Assembly: GCF_905171765.1 (NCBI RefSeq)
Contig: NC_053390.1
Location: 506,016,301 to 506,080,300 of the forward strand
Length of the DNA: 64,000 bases
Reading direction: 5' to 3'
DNA from: Bufo bufo
Lineage: Eukaryota; Chordata; Amphibia; Anura; Bufonidae
The position numbers were made by a program, and so were the translations under genes. Positions within the stretch are counted from its first letter, which is position 1. Each line of letters starts with the position of its first letter. Shown in pieces: positions 12,490 through 24,479 of the stretch. Below the pieces are notes generated by a model. The model searched no databases, had not been told where the DNA came from, and saw only the letters and a program-made list of their open reading frames with translations.

Positions 12490-12780
12490 GTATTTTTTGC
12501 CCTATAAGACGCACCTGCCCTTAAGACATGCCTAGCTTTTAGACGAGGAAAATAAGAAAAAAAATCAGACCCCTAATCAAACTCCCAATGTTAATCAAAC
12601 CTCAGCTCTGAGCCCCAATCTGACCCTCAATGTTAATCACACATCAGGTCAGACCTCCAATGCTAATAACACCCCCAATCAGACCTCAGATCAGACCCCC
12701 CCATGTTAATAAGACCCCCAATCACACCTCAGATCAGACCTCCATGTTAATCACACCTCAGATCAGACAAATAAAAAAAA
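12490..12780. repeat. Degraded DNA-transposon end with short tandem repeats
   Basis: TATTTTTTGCCCTATAAGAC at the start is typical of a widespread vertebrate DNA-transposon terminus, I believe. It is followed by roughly 30-bp imperfect repeats built on CAGACCTCCAATGTTAATCA. A right terminus was not found, so the copy is incomplete. The sequence from 12781 to 13136 shows only a G-run near 12842 and nothing else I can name. Confidence 0.4.
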
Positions 12781-13136
12781 TCAACTCGCCTTTTCTATCC
12801 CATAATGGAAGCCCTCATTAGTATTCACCCCATAGTACATTGGGGGGGGGGGAATGCTTCTTATTGGGGGTGAAGAATGCTGTTGCTACCTGGTTGATCC
12901 TCTTGATTTCAGGCAGCCCAGTGAGTTTTCTTTAGTTTCATATGTTAAACCAACCAAATGCAGCCATGTTAAGCAAGGGGGCATCTCTAGCAACCACCAG
13001 GGGGCACCTATAGCGCACATAGGTGTACACATAGACCATTGCTTGCTCAATGTGCTGGCGTCTGTTTGCCATAATTAAAGCTGTCTGATGGTCCAATGTA
13101 AGCTGCTTATTATGAGAGGTTAAATAAATACAGGGG

Positions 13137-13437
13137 TTGTCTCATCTCGCTGTTATTAAGGCAAGATAAGATACAGTTCCGAACACCTCCCAGCCAGGAA
13201 AATGAAGTGCGCTCCGGCGCTCTGCTGTTTCAGTAGCTCTCATTGCCGTGCATGAGAGCTACGGAAACAGTGTAGCACAACAAGCTATGCTGTTTCTGAG
13301 GGAAACATAGCTTGCTGTGCTACGTTGTTTCAGTAGCTCTCATGCACAGCAATGAGAGCTACTGAAACAGCAGAGCGCCGGAGCGCACTTCTATTTGCTG
13401 GCCGGGAGGTGGTCGGGGCTGTGTCTCATCTCTGCTG
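13137..13437. repeat. Foldback palindrome with about 140-bp arms
   Basis: GAAGTGCGCTCCGGCGCTCT near 13204 is mirrored by AGAGCGCCGGAGCGCACTTC near 13372, and pairing extends outward to GTTGTCTCATCT and inward to the GTAGCACAACAAGC / GCTTGCTGTGCTAC region, with a centre near 13290. This is the structure of a foldback MITE. The right arm stops matching near 13434, close to where the Gypsy element begins. No coding content. Confidence 0.7.
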
Positions 13438-13672
13438 TTTCCTGGTCGGGAGGTGATTGAGACTGTGACAGCCAGGCCAGGCCAAAGTAATTATGCACAG
13501 AAATAGTCCATGTAACGTAGTACCTAGGGACGAGACATTTCCAAGGTCCGACCCGAGTTCCAACATGAGACAAACTGTTCCGCATAGAAGTTTCCCACAG
13601 GCAGTCTCTAGAGATGGATTGAGGATGTCAGAGGTCATGCACAGGTAGTCTGGAAGAATGTGAACAGTAACA

Positions 13673-14139
13673 TACACCCGGGTTGTCAAAGCAACAGTGG
13701 GCACTGACCAGCCAGGTAGATTGTCTCTTAAACACCTGCTAGCCAATCACAGAGTGCCATATGTCTATTCCTCATAGGCCATATGAATTTCCTAATCCCT
13801 GACACTTGTGCGGCCTTGGCTGGTCATTGATCACTTAACCCATGCCTGCCCTCTAATCTACTAGCGTTTATGTACAGGTATATTCCCCGTCAGCGGCCGG
13901 CGTAGCGAATAAAGTGTGCGTACGTTCGGCCGTGTAACCCTTTGCAAACCTCCTCTCAAGTGTGCACGCAGACGCTCCATCGGCCCAGCATGGGCGTGTC
14001 CGCCCGCAAAGGAACCGAAGATTCTGCAGGCACATGCGTGACCTGTTCAGCTACTCCATTGGGGTCCCCCGCAGGCCGAGCACCACGAGAATTCCTGGGG
14101 GCCCCAGTGGACAGCGAAACAGGAGAGTGCCTTATATTA
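13673..14139 (-). repeat. 3' LTR (shared part) of the minus-strand Gypsy element
   Basis: This segment aligns with 16469-16942 over its whole length, for example both contain TCATTGATCACTTAACCCAT and GTTTATGTACAGGTATATTC. On the minus strand it follows the polypurine tract, so it is the 3' LTR. The two copies differ by many substitutions and a small indel near 13975, so insertion is not recent. The LTR may continue left to about 13467, a part absent from the other copy. Confidence 0.85.
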
Positions 14140-14248
14140 CCCCCCCTCGAGGAGGAGGCTCAGACGACTCCAAACGGGCTTTCCCTGGATTCTCACGGTG
14201 GAAAGCTGCCACTAATTCACCCGCATGAACCTGGCGGGCAGATACCCA

Positions 14249-16466
14249 TCATCTCTCTGGACCAAATCCTTTCCAGTCCACTAAATACTGGAGGGACCTT
14301 TGGACAAAACGGGAGTCCAAAATCTTATTAACCTCCAATTCAAGCTCCCCTTGAACCTTCACCGGAGATGGAGTTTGATCGAAGGGATCTGACTCGGCTG
14401 CCGATTTGAGCAGTGAAACATGAAAGGTGTTCACTCCTCGAATCGATGGAGGAAGAGCAACCTTGTAAGTAACCTGATTCATCTTCTGTGTCACCGGATA
14501 TGAACCAATGAATCTAGGCCCCAGTTTTGCAGACGGTTGGCGTAAGGGAATGTTCCGGGTGGAGACCCACACAAACTCTTGCTCCACAGTGCGAAGATTC
14601 TGTTGTGCCATCGCACTACGAAGATTCCGCCGTGCCAACAACCAAATGGGTTGCCTATCCTGGAACCATTGGTCCGCCACCGGTGAGTCAGTGGAGGCCC
14701 CTACCAGAGAGGAGAGTCTTGGATTCCTGCCCCCCATGCACCTGAACGGAGACATCTTGGTAGAGGCATGTTCGGAGTTGTTATAAGCCACCTCCGCAAA
14801 GGGGAGGTGAGCTGCCCATTCCTCCCGGCAGTCTAACATGAAACACCGGAGATACTGTTCCAGAGTCTGGTTCGTTCTCTGTCTGCCCGTTGGTCTCTGG
14901 GTGAAAACCAGATGAAAATGACAGACTAATCCCCAACCGAGAGCAGAAAGAACGCCAAAACCGGGAGATAAACTGGACTCCTCTATCTGAAACAATATCC
15001 TCCGGCGCCCCATGTAACCGGAAGACATGTTTGACAAACAGATCTGCCAGCTCTCCAGCCGATGGCGATCCGAGGAATGGTATAAAATGGGCCATGTTAC
15101 TAAAACAGTCCACCACTACCCAAATTACCGTACAACCGCAAGAACTAGGCAGATCTGTTATGAAATCCATGGACACATGGGTCCATGGGGCCAAAGGAAT
15201 AGGCAGTGGAAGCAAAGTACCAGAGGGAGCGGACCGAGCTGGTTTACATCGAGCACAAATACTTCATGCCTGAATGTAGGCTTTGGTATAAAAAAAAATC
15301 TTAGGCCACCAGACATGATGTTTACAAAGGGACATGGTCTTTTTTTTTGTCCCCAGATGCCCGGCCGACTTAGAATCATGTAACTGTTGTATGACTCTGA
15401 GCCTGAAGTTAACAGGCACAAACAGCCGACCTTCAGGTTTGTTAGGGAGTCTCTTTGCCTGCAAAGGCAGAAGAAAAGACAAATCCTCCATTATATCTGG
15501 GGTGTTCAAAGCGACTACGAAGCACCTCGCAGGGCTCAGGCTCAGAGTCACGTACCGAAATGATCTCTGGGAAACAACGGGAGTGCTTTGAAATTTTTGG
15601 GTCCCGGTTTGTAAGTTATCCGGAAATTAAAACGAGTGAAAAATAATGCCAAACGAGCTTGACAAGAATTTAACCTCTTGGCACCTTCAATGTATTCAAG
15701 GTTTTTGTGGTCGGTGTAAACCGTAATGGGATGTTCCGCACCCTCTAGCCAATGTCTCCACTCTTGAAAGGCCAACTTAACTCCCAGAAGCTCTCTATTG
15801 CCGATGTCATAATTACATTCGGCTGGTGAGAGTTTCCGGGAGAAAAAGGCACAAGGATGAAGCCTCTCAGGATTTCCAGAATACTGGGGGAGAACCACCC
15901 CCACACCAACCTCAGAGGCGTCAACCTTGAGGAAAAAAGATTGAGAAGTGTCTGGATGAATGAGGATTGGAGCAGAGCAGAAGGCCTGCTTCAGTATCTC
16001 AAAGGCTTTGCCAGCCTCTCTCGTCCACTTAGATGGGTTCGCCCCCTTCTTAGTGAGGTTCATGAGGGACACTACCACCGCAGAAAAGTTCTTAATAAAT
16101 TTCCGGTAGAAGTTGGCAAAACCTAAGAAACGCTGTAATCCCTTCAGGTCCTTAGGCGGAGTCCAATTCAGAACAGCTGAGAGCTTGGATGGATTAATCG
16201 CCAAACCTCGTTCAGAGACAATATACCCTAGGAAGGGCAATTCTCTCACCTCAAACAGGCACTTCTCGAGTTTGGCGTATAGGCGATTTGTCCCTCAGCT
16301 TCTGGAAAACCGGACACATATGATCCCGGTGATTCTGCGGGTCTGATGAGTAGATTAGTATATCGTCTAAATAGACGACCAAGAATCTTCCCAAGAAATC
16401 CCGGAGGACATCATTAATGAACACCTGGAAGACCGCAGGGGCATTAGAGACCGAAAGGCATTACGA
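14249..16466 (-). pseudogene. pol: Chromovirus pol remnant (RT, RNase H, integrase, chromodomain)
   Basis: Reading from 16466 leftwards on the minus strand, the order is RT palm from VMPFGL onward with the catalytic YLDDI motif, then RT thumb and RNase H ([17 protein letters not shown]) in a 233-codon open piece at 15548-16249. Next come the integrase zinc-binding region (15264-15551), integrase core with [16 protein letters not shown] and TNGQTE (14781-15215), and the carboxy-terminal KLGPRFIGSYPV region plus chromodomain (LQYLVDWKGFGP) ending at 14249. The pieces lie in different frames, so several frameshifts have accumulated. The chromodomain assigns it to the chromoviruses, which replicate through an RNA intermediate and integrate using this polyprotein. 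It is not functional: the amino-terminal RT is gone. Confidence 0.9.
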
Positions 16467-16468
16467 GA

Positions 16469-16942
16469 TACACCCGGGTTGTCAAAACAACAGTGGGCAC
16501 TGACCAGTCAGGGAGATCACCTCTTAAACACCTGCTAGCCAATCAAAGAGTGCCATGTGTCTATTCCTCATAGGCCATATGATTATCCTAATCCCAGACA
16601 CTTGTGCGGCCTTGGCTGGTCATTGATCACTTAACCCATGCCTGCCCTCTAATCTACTAGAGTTTATGTACAGGTATATTCCCCGTCAGCGGCCGGCGTA
16701 GCGAATAAGATGCGCGTACGTTCGGCCGCGTAACCCTTTGCGAACCTCCTCTTAAGCGCGCACGCAGACGCTCAAGTGGTCCAGCATGGATACGCGATTG
16801 CGTCGGCACGGACGCAGGAAAGGAAGATTCCGCAGGCACATGCGTGACCTGTCCCGCTACTCCAATGGGGTCCCCCGCAGGCCAAGCCCCACGAGAATTC
16901 CTCGGGGCCCCAGTGGACCGTGAAACAGGAGAGTGTCTTACA
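16469..16942 (-). repeat. 5' LTR remnant of the minus-strand Gypsy element
   Basis: On the minus strand it begins TGTAAGACACTCTCC and matches the LTR at 13673-14139. It ends at ACCCGGGTGTAT and joins RT coding sequence without a primer-binding site or gag, marking a deletion junction at about 16467. Confidence 0.8.
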
Positions 16943-18098
16943 CTTTTAACATCAGATGCATCTGTCATTTAGAATCTGACTTTCACTGAGGTCTTCCTTG
17001 CAAATTCCAATAGTACACTGGAAGCTGCTCTTCCATATGGTGGATGTATCATCACAGACATAACTTTCTCAAATTCTCCTTAAAAAGGTGAAGAAATTCT
17101 TCTACATTTCACATGCTTTAATGCCCCTTCATTATGCTCACTTTTTTTTGTAACAGCAGACCACCCATGTCTACAGTAGATCTTTCCTGAGCATTTCCTT
17201 CAGAATGGTGGCTAACAGTTCACTTTCTTTCAAACCTAATTTGTTTGTCCTAGTGACTCAAAATGTCACATGGTGACCATTTCTTATCTTGATGCGTTTA
17301 CGGTAATTAATGAGTCTCACTTGTTCTTCTGGTTAATGTCAATGAAACAGTAGCAGTATATCCCTGACAAGAACTGCTAATAACTATTTGCTCAGTGGAT
17401 TTTGATCCTGTTAATTCTGAATATCAAATTATGAGGTTTTTTTTTATATAAGTGTATAAGTAAATTGGGAAAACCACAATAAATTCACGTGATGTGAAAA
17501 GAAAGTGGAGTTCACCAGCTGTAGTTTATTTGATTTCAGAAGCAATGACAGGTAATTGCAGGGTCTGTGAAAAAGATATTCAATTATCATCAAAGTATTG
17601 GTATGTGCCTTAAAGGAGTAATTTAGGCATGTCAGCTAATTACATAGTTACCATTTTTTAATCTGGGAAAGACTGAGCATTCGGTCCACAAAAGCTTGTC
17701 ATGGTTCCTGCTTGGGGCAAAAAGAAAATACATCCAAAAATGCCTGACTTGATCAGCATTTGGGGGCATTTTTTCTCATATAGTGTTTTTGAATGGTGTT
17801 TTTAACATGTCTAGCATTTTTAAAGTAAAGTATGAGCCCCATTGTGATGTCACTTTCTCTGTAGAGCTGTATGGGAAAAAAGCATTGGTGAAAAATTCCA
17901 TGTCCATGCCAACACACATTGTATATGTGTTTGTTTGTTTTTACGATACAAAAAAACTAAAACTGTTGATGTCTGTGAAAGAAAAACACTAGGTAATGAG
18001 GGAAAAAAATGTCAAAGCATGCTGCAATTTGAAAAAAAAAAAGCCATTGACTCAAGTAACACACTTCAAGGGTGAAAAAACACCACTGTGAAATAGCA
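16943..18098. other. Unassigned AT-rich stretch
   Basis: No recognised family, no open frame above 70 codons and no clear terminal repeats. Confidence 0.35.
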
Positions 18099-18102
18099 TT
18101 AA

Positions 18103-19614
18103 ACCCCTTTGCAACCTCTGCCATATATTTACGGGGGAAGTCACGTCTTTCCCCAAAAATATAAATACTTAACCAATGAAAAATAAATAAACATCATGGG
18201 TATCATAGCGTGCAAAAATTCCCATACTATTAAAATATCAAATAAAATAATGGCTAATGGCTAAGGGCTCTTTCACACTTGCGTTGTCCGGATCCGTCGT
18301 GTACTCCATTTGCCGGAAGTGCCCGCCGGATCCGTAACACCGCAAGTGAACTGAAAGCATTTGAAGACTGATCCGTCTTCAAAATGCGTTCAGTGTTACT
18401 ATGGCAGCCAGGACGCTATTAAAGTCCTGGTTGCCATAGTAGTAGTGGGGAGCGGGGGAGCAGTATACTTACCGTCCGTGCGGCTCCCAGGGCGCTCCAG
18501 AATTACGTCAGAGCGCCCCATGCGCATGGATGACGTGATCCATGCGATCACGTCATCCATGCGCATGGGGCGCCCTGACGTCACTCTGAAGCGCCCTGGG
18601 AGCCGCACGGACAGTAAGTATACTGCTCCCCCGCTCCCCACTACACTTTACCATGGCAAACAGGACTTTAGCATCCTGGCAGCCATGGTAACCATTCAGA
18701 AAAAGCTAAACGTCGGCTCCGGTAATGCGCAGAAACGACGTTTAGCTTAAGGCCAGATTAATGCCTTTCAATGGGCATTAATTCCGGATCCGGCCTTGCG
18801 GCAAATGTTCAGGATGCTGCGGTATTTTCTCCGGCCAAAAAACGTTCCGGTCCTGAACTGAAGACATCCTGATGCATCCTGAACGGATTTCTCTCCATTC
18901 AGAATGCATTGGGATAATCCTGATAAAGAACAACGCAAGTGTGAAAGAGCCCTAATTTGCCATTTGTGTCACTTTAACTCCACAAAAATGTTTTATAAAA
19001 AGTGATCAAAAAGTCACACACACTTCAAAATGGTATCACTGAAAAGTACAGATTGCCCGCAAAAAATTAGCCCCCATATACAGATCCGTACAAATAACTA
19101 CAAAAAAGTTATAGGGGACACCGTGTGCTGTCCACATCTGTAGTTCTGTTTCTCGACCCCACAAAAAAAAAGACATGTCCTATTCTTGTCCACAATTGCG
19201 GACAAGAATAGGAATTTTCTATGATAGCGGCATGTGCTGGATTTGTGAATCCGTAAAATACCATGTTCGTGTGAATGTAGCTTTAAAACACAAGACAAAC
19301 TACACAAGTGTGGTATCGTTGTAATCGTACTGATCTCGAGAATGAAGGTAACAGGTCAATTTTATTGCATAGTGAACGCAAGTATAATGCCGTAAGAAAA
19401 AACCTGTATCAGAATTGCGTTTTTTGCCAATTCCACCCCATTTGGAATTTTATTCCCGCTTCGCACTATATTGTATGCAACCATAAATTGTGCCATTATA
19501 AAGTACAACTTGTACTGCAAAAGGCTATGTGAATGGAAAAATAAAAAAATTATGACTCTAGGAAGGCGAGGAATGAAAAACGAAAACGCAAAAATGGAAA
19601 ATCGCAAGGTCCTC
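18103..19614. mobile_element. TTAA-type non-autonomous element, interrupted by a foldback element
   Basis: It begins ACCCCTTTGCAACCTCTGCC just after TTAA (18099-18102) and carries diagnostic internal stretches such as GATCAAAAAGTCACAC near 18995 and CCAATTCCACCCCATTTGG near 19429. The normal right terminus would end AAGGGGTTAA. Here it stops near 19614 at GGTCCTCTAA, where the next foldback element begins. A 688-bp foldback element sits inside (18265-18952). No transposase is present. Placement as a piggyBac/Kolobok-like repeat rests on the TTAA and CCCCTT end. Confidence 0.55.
18265..18952. mobile_element. Foldback MITE, TAA target duplication, 688 bp
   Basis: Ends are GGGCTCTTTCACACTTGCGT and its reverse complement (ACGCAAGTGTGAAAGAGCCC), flanked by TAA (18262-18264 and 18953-18955). 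The body is a large palindrome centred near 18543. The right arm has a CRE-type TGACGTCA at 18577-18584 and the left arm the related TTACGTCA at 18503-18510. Outward-facing GTAAGTAT lies at 18465-18472 (minus) and 18614-18621 (plus). It interrupts the TTAA-type element around it, so it is younger. A 129-codon frame across the palindrome has no domain. Confidence 0.8.
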
Positions 19615-19617
19615 TAA

Positions 19618-20633
19618 GGCCTCTTTCACACGGGCGTTGCGGAAAAATGTGCGGGTGCGTTGCGGGAACACCCGCGATTTTTCCGCGCGAGTGCAAAACA
19701 TTGTAATGCGTTTTGCACTCGTGCGAGAAAAATCGCGCGTGTTTGGTACCCAAACCCGAACTTCTTCACAGAAGTTCGGGCTTGGGATCGGTGTTCTGTA
19801 AATAGTATTATTTTCCCTTATAACATGGTTATAAGGGAAAATAATAGCATTCTGAATACAGAATGCTAAGTAAAACAGGGCTGGAGGGGGTTAAAAAAAA
19901 TAAAAAATCATTTAACTCACCTTAATCCACTTGCTCGCGATGCCGGGCATCTCCGTCTGACTCTTTTACTGTATAGGACCTGTGGAGAGCGTTAACTATA
20001 GTTTAAGGACCTGGGATGACGTCAATATGGTCATCACATGGTACGTCACATGATCTTTTACCATGGTGAATCACCATGGTAAAAGATCATGTGACGTACC
20101 ATGTGATGACCAGAGTGACGTCATCCCAGGTCCTTAAACTATAGTTAATGCTCTCCACAGGTCCTATACAGTAAAAGAGTCAGACGGAGATGCCGGCTAC
20201 GCGAGCAAGTGGATAAAGGTGAGTTAAATGACTTTTTATTTTTTTTTAACCCCTCCAGCCCTGTTTTACTAAGCATTCTGTATTCAGAATGCTATTATTT
20301 TCCCTTATAACCATGTTATAAGGGAAAATAATAAGGTTCGGGTCTCCATCCCGATCGTCTCCTAGCAACCGTGCGTGAAAATCGCACCGCATCCGCACTT
20401 GCTTGCGGATGCTTGCGATTTTCACGCAACCCCATTCATTTCTATGGGGCCTGCGTTACGTGAAAAACGCACAAAGAGGAGCATGCTGCGATTTTCACGC
20501 AACGCAAAAGTGATGCGTGAAAATCACCGCTCGTGTGCACATAGAAATTAATGGGTCAGTATTCAGTGCGGGTGCAATGCGTTCACCTCCCGCATCGCAT
20601 CCGCGCAGAATACTCGCTCATGTGAAAGGGGCC
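19618..20633. mobile_element. Foldback MITE, TAA target duplication, 1016 bp
   Basis: Left end GGCCTCTTTCACACGGGCGT and right end ATGTGAAAGGGGCC are inverted; TAA flanks both sides (19615-19617, 20634-20636). Long arms fold about a centre near 20071, for example ACCATGGTGAA/TTCACCATGGT and TTTTCCCTTATAAC pairs. TGACGTCA occurs at 20017-20024 and 20116-20123, and outward donors GGTGAGT at 19917-19923 (minus) and 20219-20225 (plus). No coding capacity. Confidence 0.75.
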
Positions 20634-20636
20634 TAA

Positions 20637-21555
20637 GGGCTAATCTTTCCCACAATGTTCCATGCAACATCTGGAATTGGAGCTTCTGCCTAAAAAATGC
20701 AGCAAAAAACGCAGGAAAAAGTGCACTGGAAACCACAAAACCTCTCAAAGACTCAAAAAAAATTCAGTGTGTTACCAGTTAAAAAAAAGGTTTTCTGGTT
20801 TTATACAATTAAAAGCCTAATTATACAACGCTCCAAAAAATGTTATATTACAGTGAATATTTGTTGTTTCTCAAAAGCAGAAAACTCTGCCCTGCTGCTC
20901 ACAGAGTTGGATGAAAGACTTTTTCTAATCAGCTGAGTATGTTTGTCAGTTGGACAGGATCAGGTTTTCAGCCTCTAAAGCTAAATATTGAAGTTTCAAT
21001 TCAATTTCAATTGACTGTCAACAAGCAAAGATCTTGAACATGGGAGAAATGAAAACACTATAGGAGATTTACCAAGACAAATGCACCAAAATTCTGGCAG
21101 AAATAGCCCCAAACAGGTACAGGTACAAACAAGTACAAATGCATGATGTACGCCAAATTGCTTCAGATACTTTTCAGTTTTCCTCCATGGTTATGAAACA
21201 TGTCTAGCAAAAGGGGAGGTGTCATAAAATGTGGCAAATGTAGTAACATCTTGGCATTATATGGCTTACATTTATGGCATAATCACATTAGAAGAGTATG
21301 GAGTGGGCACAGGAGCACTGTATGCTGTGAGTCCATGCCAGCTGTGTTATACTAAGTGCCAGCTGTGTAATAACTCTGATTCCAATCATATAACCCCTCA
21401 GATACTGCACTCAACATGACTGTGGTATCTGATTGGTTAGTCAAAGGCAGAGGACTACCTATGACCTCGCAACACACAGAGTACAGATTGTCTATTATGC
21501 TCAGTATAGCGACATATGTGCCCCAGTATATGGATGTCAAACAATGCATAGACAC
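20637..21555. other. Unassigned AT-rich stretch
   Basis: No recognised family or credible reading frame; short frames of 62-79 codons lack domains. Confidence 0.35.
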
Positions 21556-21558
21556 TTA

Positions 21559-21863
21559 GGGCTCATGCATACGACCGTTGTACTTTGTGCAAACACGGAT
21601 CCGCAAAAAATAAGGATGACATCTGTGTGACATCCGTGTTGGATCTGTTTTTTTGGCGGTTCCATTGTAACAATGCCTGTCCTTGCCTGCAAAATGGACA
21701 AGTATAGGACATGCTCTATTTTTTTGCAAAACAGACATGCGGACATATGGAAATGTTATTTCAGGTTTTTTTTTTGTGGACCCATTGAAATTAATAGTTC
21801 CGTATATGGACCTGTAAAAAACTGAATGGAAATGGAAAAAAATAAGTTTGTGTGCATGAGCCC
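21559..21863. mobile_element. Short MITE, TTA target duplication, 305 bp
   Basis: GGGCTCATGCATACGACCGT at the left and TGTGTGCATGAGCCC at the right form the terminal inverted repeat, flanked by TTA (21556-21558, 21864-21866). The end sequence relates it to the larger foldback element at 2813-4880. Confidence 0.75.
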
Positions 21864-21866
21864 TTA

Positions 21867-22564
21867 AAGATAAATTAGATGGAATATTCATTTCAATGGA
21901 AGCGACACTGCAGTTACTAGTTCTGTGCACTACACAATGAATGGAGCTCTGTAGTTCCATGGCCAACTTCCAGTTCTTGAGCTACTCTGAAAGACCTGAT
22001 TGGCAGGGTACGTGGTGTCAAACCCCCGCCAATCAGATATTCATGGCCTAGGTCATTTATATCAGGAGCCCGAAAACCCCTTTAATCCAGATGAAAATAT
22101 TGGCAGAAGGTTTTCTGCAGAGACAAAAATGACAGAAATACCTTAATATACTGTAATTCCCCCTTTCCATAATCAAGTCGAAGAAATGCTGAGGGATCGA
22201 GATTACATTTTATCTTATGTTTAATTGGGACATGTTTTTCTCTTTTCAGTTGTATTTTTTGGTCTATTTCAACTCGTCATCAAAAGATTCATACAGGGTC
22301 CACATCTATATAGGTAGCACCAATTGCTTCAGATGTTCCATCACAGCAGTTATACTGTACTTTATGCTAAAAAAGCTAGTCTAAAAACCTCCATTCTCCT
22401 AGACAGAAGCACGCATTACCTGATCAATAATTGGGAAAAGACTTCTCACCCAGTCAACCTATCTGTACTGATAGGGGCAAGGAATCTGAAACTGCTATTT
22501 ACTAGGTGTCTATTCCTTTTAGAGAAGAGTCTGTCTTGGGTAAAGTTTCATGTTTCAGAGCTCT
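21867..22564. other. Unassigned stretch
   Basis: No recognised repeat ends and no credible coding region. Confidence 0.35.
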
Positions 22565-22568
22565 TTAA

Positions 22569-22713
22569 AGGGGTTGTCACATGAAAACACTTAACCCCTA
22601 CTCCCAGGATAGGGGATAAGTGTCTGATTGCAGAAGCACCAGTGCTTAGCCCCCTGCCGATCAGACAATTAGACTCTATCCTGTGGATAATTGGTTTTCA
22701 TAGGACAACTCCT
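22569..22713. mobile_element. TTAA-flanked MITE, 145 bp
   Basis: AGGGGTTGTCACATGAAAAC at the left pairs with GTTTTCATAGGACAACTCCT at the right; TTAA flanks both ends (22565-22568, 22714-22717). Fits a piggyBac/Kolobok-type MITE. Confidence 0.75.
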
Positions 22714-22769
22714 TTAATAGGCCAGACTTACAGGGTAGCTATATGTGGCTTTAGAGAGACCATTTTCTT

Positions 22770-22890
22770 CTTCCAAAGACACACTGATAGGGAATCTAGA
22801 TTGTGAGCTCCACTGGGGACAGTCAGTGATGATAATGTCTGTAAAGCGCTACGGAATATGTCTGCGCTATATAAGTGAGTAAAATAAAAT
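22770..22890 (+). repeat. LINE 3' tail or SINE fragment
   Basis: The run from GATTGTGAGCTCCACTGGGG through GTAAAGCGCTACGGAATATG to CGCTATATAAGTGAGTAAAA has the shape of a common tetrapod retroposon tail, which I assign from memory to L2/CR1-type LINEs or SINEs that share their tail. The AT-rich simple end supports plus orientation. No upstream LINE body is present. Confidence 0.5.
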
Positions 22891-22988
22891 AAGGGGAGGG
22901 CTAAATTGCCCACCAAGTTAAATCAATGACATATTACATAACCTGGCAAACAGAAACTGGCCTGTCATTGCTGTTGGTCCCAATAGAG

Positions 22989-23121
22989 CAGGCATGCTCA
23001 ACCTGCATCCCTCTAAGTGTTGCAAAACTAGAACTCCCAGCATGCCCCAACAGCCTACAGCAGGGCATTGTGGGAGTTGTAGTTTTACAACAGCTGGAGG
23101 GTCGCAGGTTGAGAATGCCTG
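22989..23121. mobile_element. hAT MITE, 133 bp, perfect 8-bp target duplication
   Basis: CAGGCATGCTCAACCTGC at the left and GCAGGTTGAGAATGCCTG at the right are inverted repeats, and the interior is nearly palindromic (AACTCCCAGCATGCCC ... GGGCATTGTGGGAGTT). CAATAGAG is repeated exactly on both sides (22981-22988, 23122-23129). This is a well-known type of vertebrate hAT MITE. Confidence 0.9.
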
Positions 23122-23129
23122 CAATAGAG

Positions 23130-24192
23130 CCACATTAACTACTTTGCCTAACAAGCAATCAAACAACAGAAGGTTGAAAAGCTAAGATGAAATTTCATTG
23201 ATGAAGCCAAGTAACTTGGGGAGGTATTACATTGCAATTGAATGCATTCAGGCCACCTGTGCCATAGTTAAGTGTTTATCGCCCAATGAAATGGACGGAA
23301 TGGCTGCTCCAATCATGGAGATGTTCCAGCAAATGGAAATGTATAGAAGTGTTGAGCAGGACATATTGTACTGTGAACATTAGTGCATGAGATGTTCAGC
23401 CAACCTAGTAATCTGATTGGCTGTACACTTCCTGGCTTCTTACCCGCTCCCATTAGACTCTTCAAATATACAAGGATGTCATTGTGTTTGACTTTATTTC
23501 AATGAGTTTAAGGTGTGTTACATGCCACCTGGCATGCCAACACAGGGCAGAATCTTAAACAGGAACCCGAAAACACAAGAGCAAAAATCATATGCACACA
23601 GCCGACTCAGAAGAAAGTCCTTCACATCTAATTTGAATAGAAGGCTTTATAAGGAATGCAGGCTGCATGCCAATAGAGTCTAATGTTTTACAAATGCTAA
23701 CATGCTAAGTATGAAGTCATTTTCTAATGAATTATTGGCAGTTGAGCTTTAAGAATATAAAAAGACTATTTGAATCATCCTGCCTGTCATACAGTTACCT
23801 TCAAGCAAATGGGACATTTTAACAGAACATTAAAGCATAGAAAACAAGAAAAAAAGCATAACTTGCTAAGGAAAGTTTATCTTTACCTCTTTCTGCTTGG
23901 ACATCTTTAGACTGCTACAGATATAGTTTAGGACTCTTTCACATAGCGTTATTTATTTCCGTTCTTCTGCTCTATTACTGGCACAGAAGAGTGGGAATCA
24001 CAGACGTCCTGGATTCGGCACATAACTGACAGGAACAAAGCCTAACAGATCCCATTGACTTTAAGGGGGATACATAGGTTTCTATTCAGGAGAGGGTTTT
24101 TGGATGAGAAAAAAGTTTCTGCATGCAGAATCTCACCGCTATTTTTGACAAACTCTGTGATGCAGGCCCCAGAACAGAGCTCCAACACAGAT
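23130..24192. other. Unassigned stretch; possible old foldback-element fragment near 23930
   Basis: Mostly featureless. TAGGACTCTTTCACATAGCG near 23929 resembles the GGGCTCTTTCACAC ends of the foldback elements and may be a decayed copy cut by the hAT insertion at 24201. Confidence 0.35.
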
Positions 24193-24479
24193 GTGAACAT
24201 TAGTGATGGACGAACATTGGCCGGGACGTTTTGCGAATGCGCGTTCGCGGCGAGCCCCATTCACTTTAATGGCAGGCGAACCTGAAAAACCTTCAGGTCA
24301 TATTTGCAGCCCCCTTAAACACTTACTAGAAGTGCACAAATAGTCCCACAACATGGACAATGACATACCAGAGGGGGGTCAATGGCAAAAATTCCCACAA
24401 AAAATATGTATTTTAATCAGGGGCCATTTTTATGCATCTTAAAGGGAAACTCTCAAAAATGTGCCCTGCTGGAGCCTAG

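Larger units (their letters stand above)
13467..16942 (-). mobile_element. Ty3/Gypsy chromovirus, minus strand, internally deleted
   Basis: Read on the minus strand, a 5' LTR remnant (16469-16942) is followed directly by reverse transcriptase, RNase H, integrase and a chromodomain, then a purine-rich tract (14140-14160) and the 3' LTR, which starts near 14139 and may extend to about 13467 (reverse complement ending GGCTGTCA). The gag, protease and amino-terminal half of RT are missing. The outer left edge is uncertain and no target duplication was found, so this copy is old or rearranged. Confidence 0.8.

Noticed and set aside
12892..12907. TACCTGGTTGATCCT, identical to the start of 18S rRNA
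   Set aside because: The match is 15 bases and then diverges completely; no further rRNA sequence follows.
18361..18750. 129-codon frame and its minus-strand counterpart
   Set aside because: The two mirror each other because the region is a palindrome; no domain.
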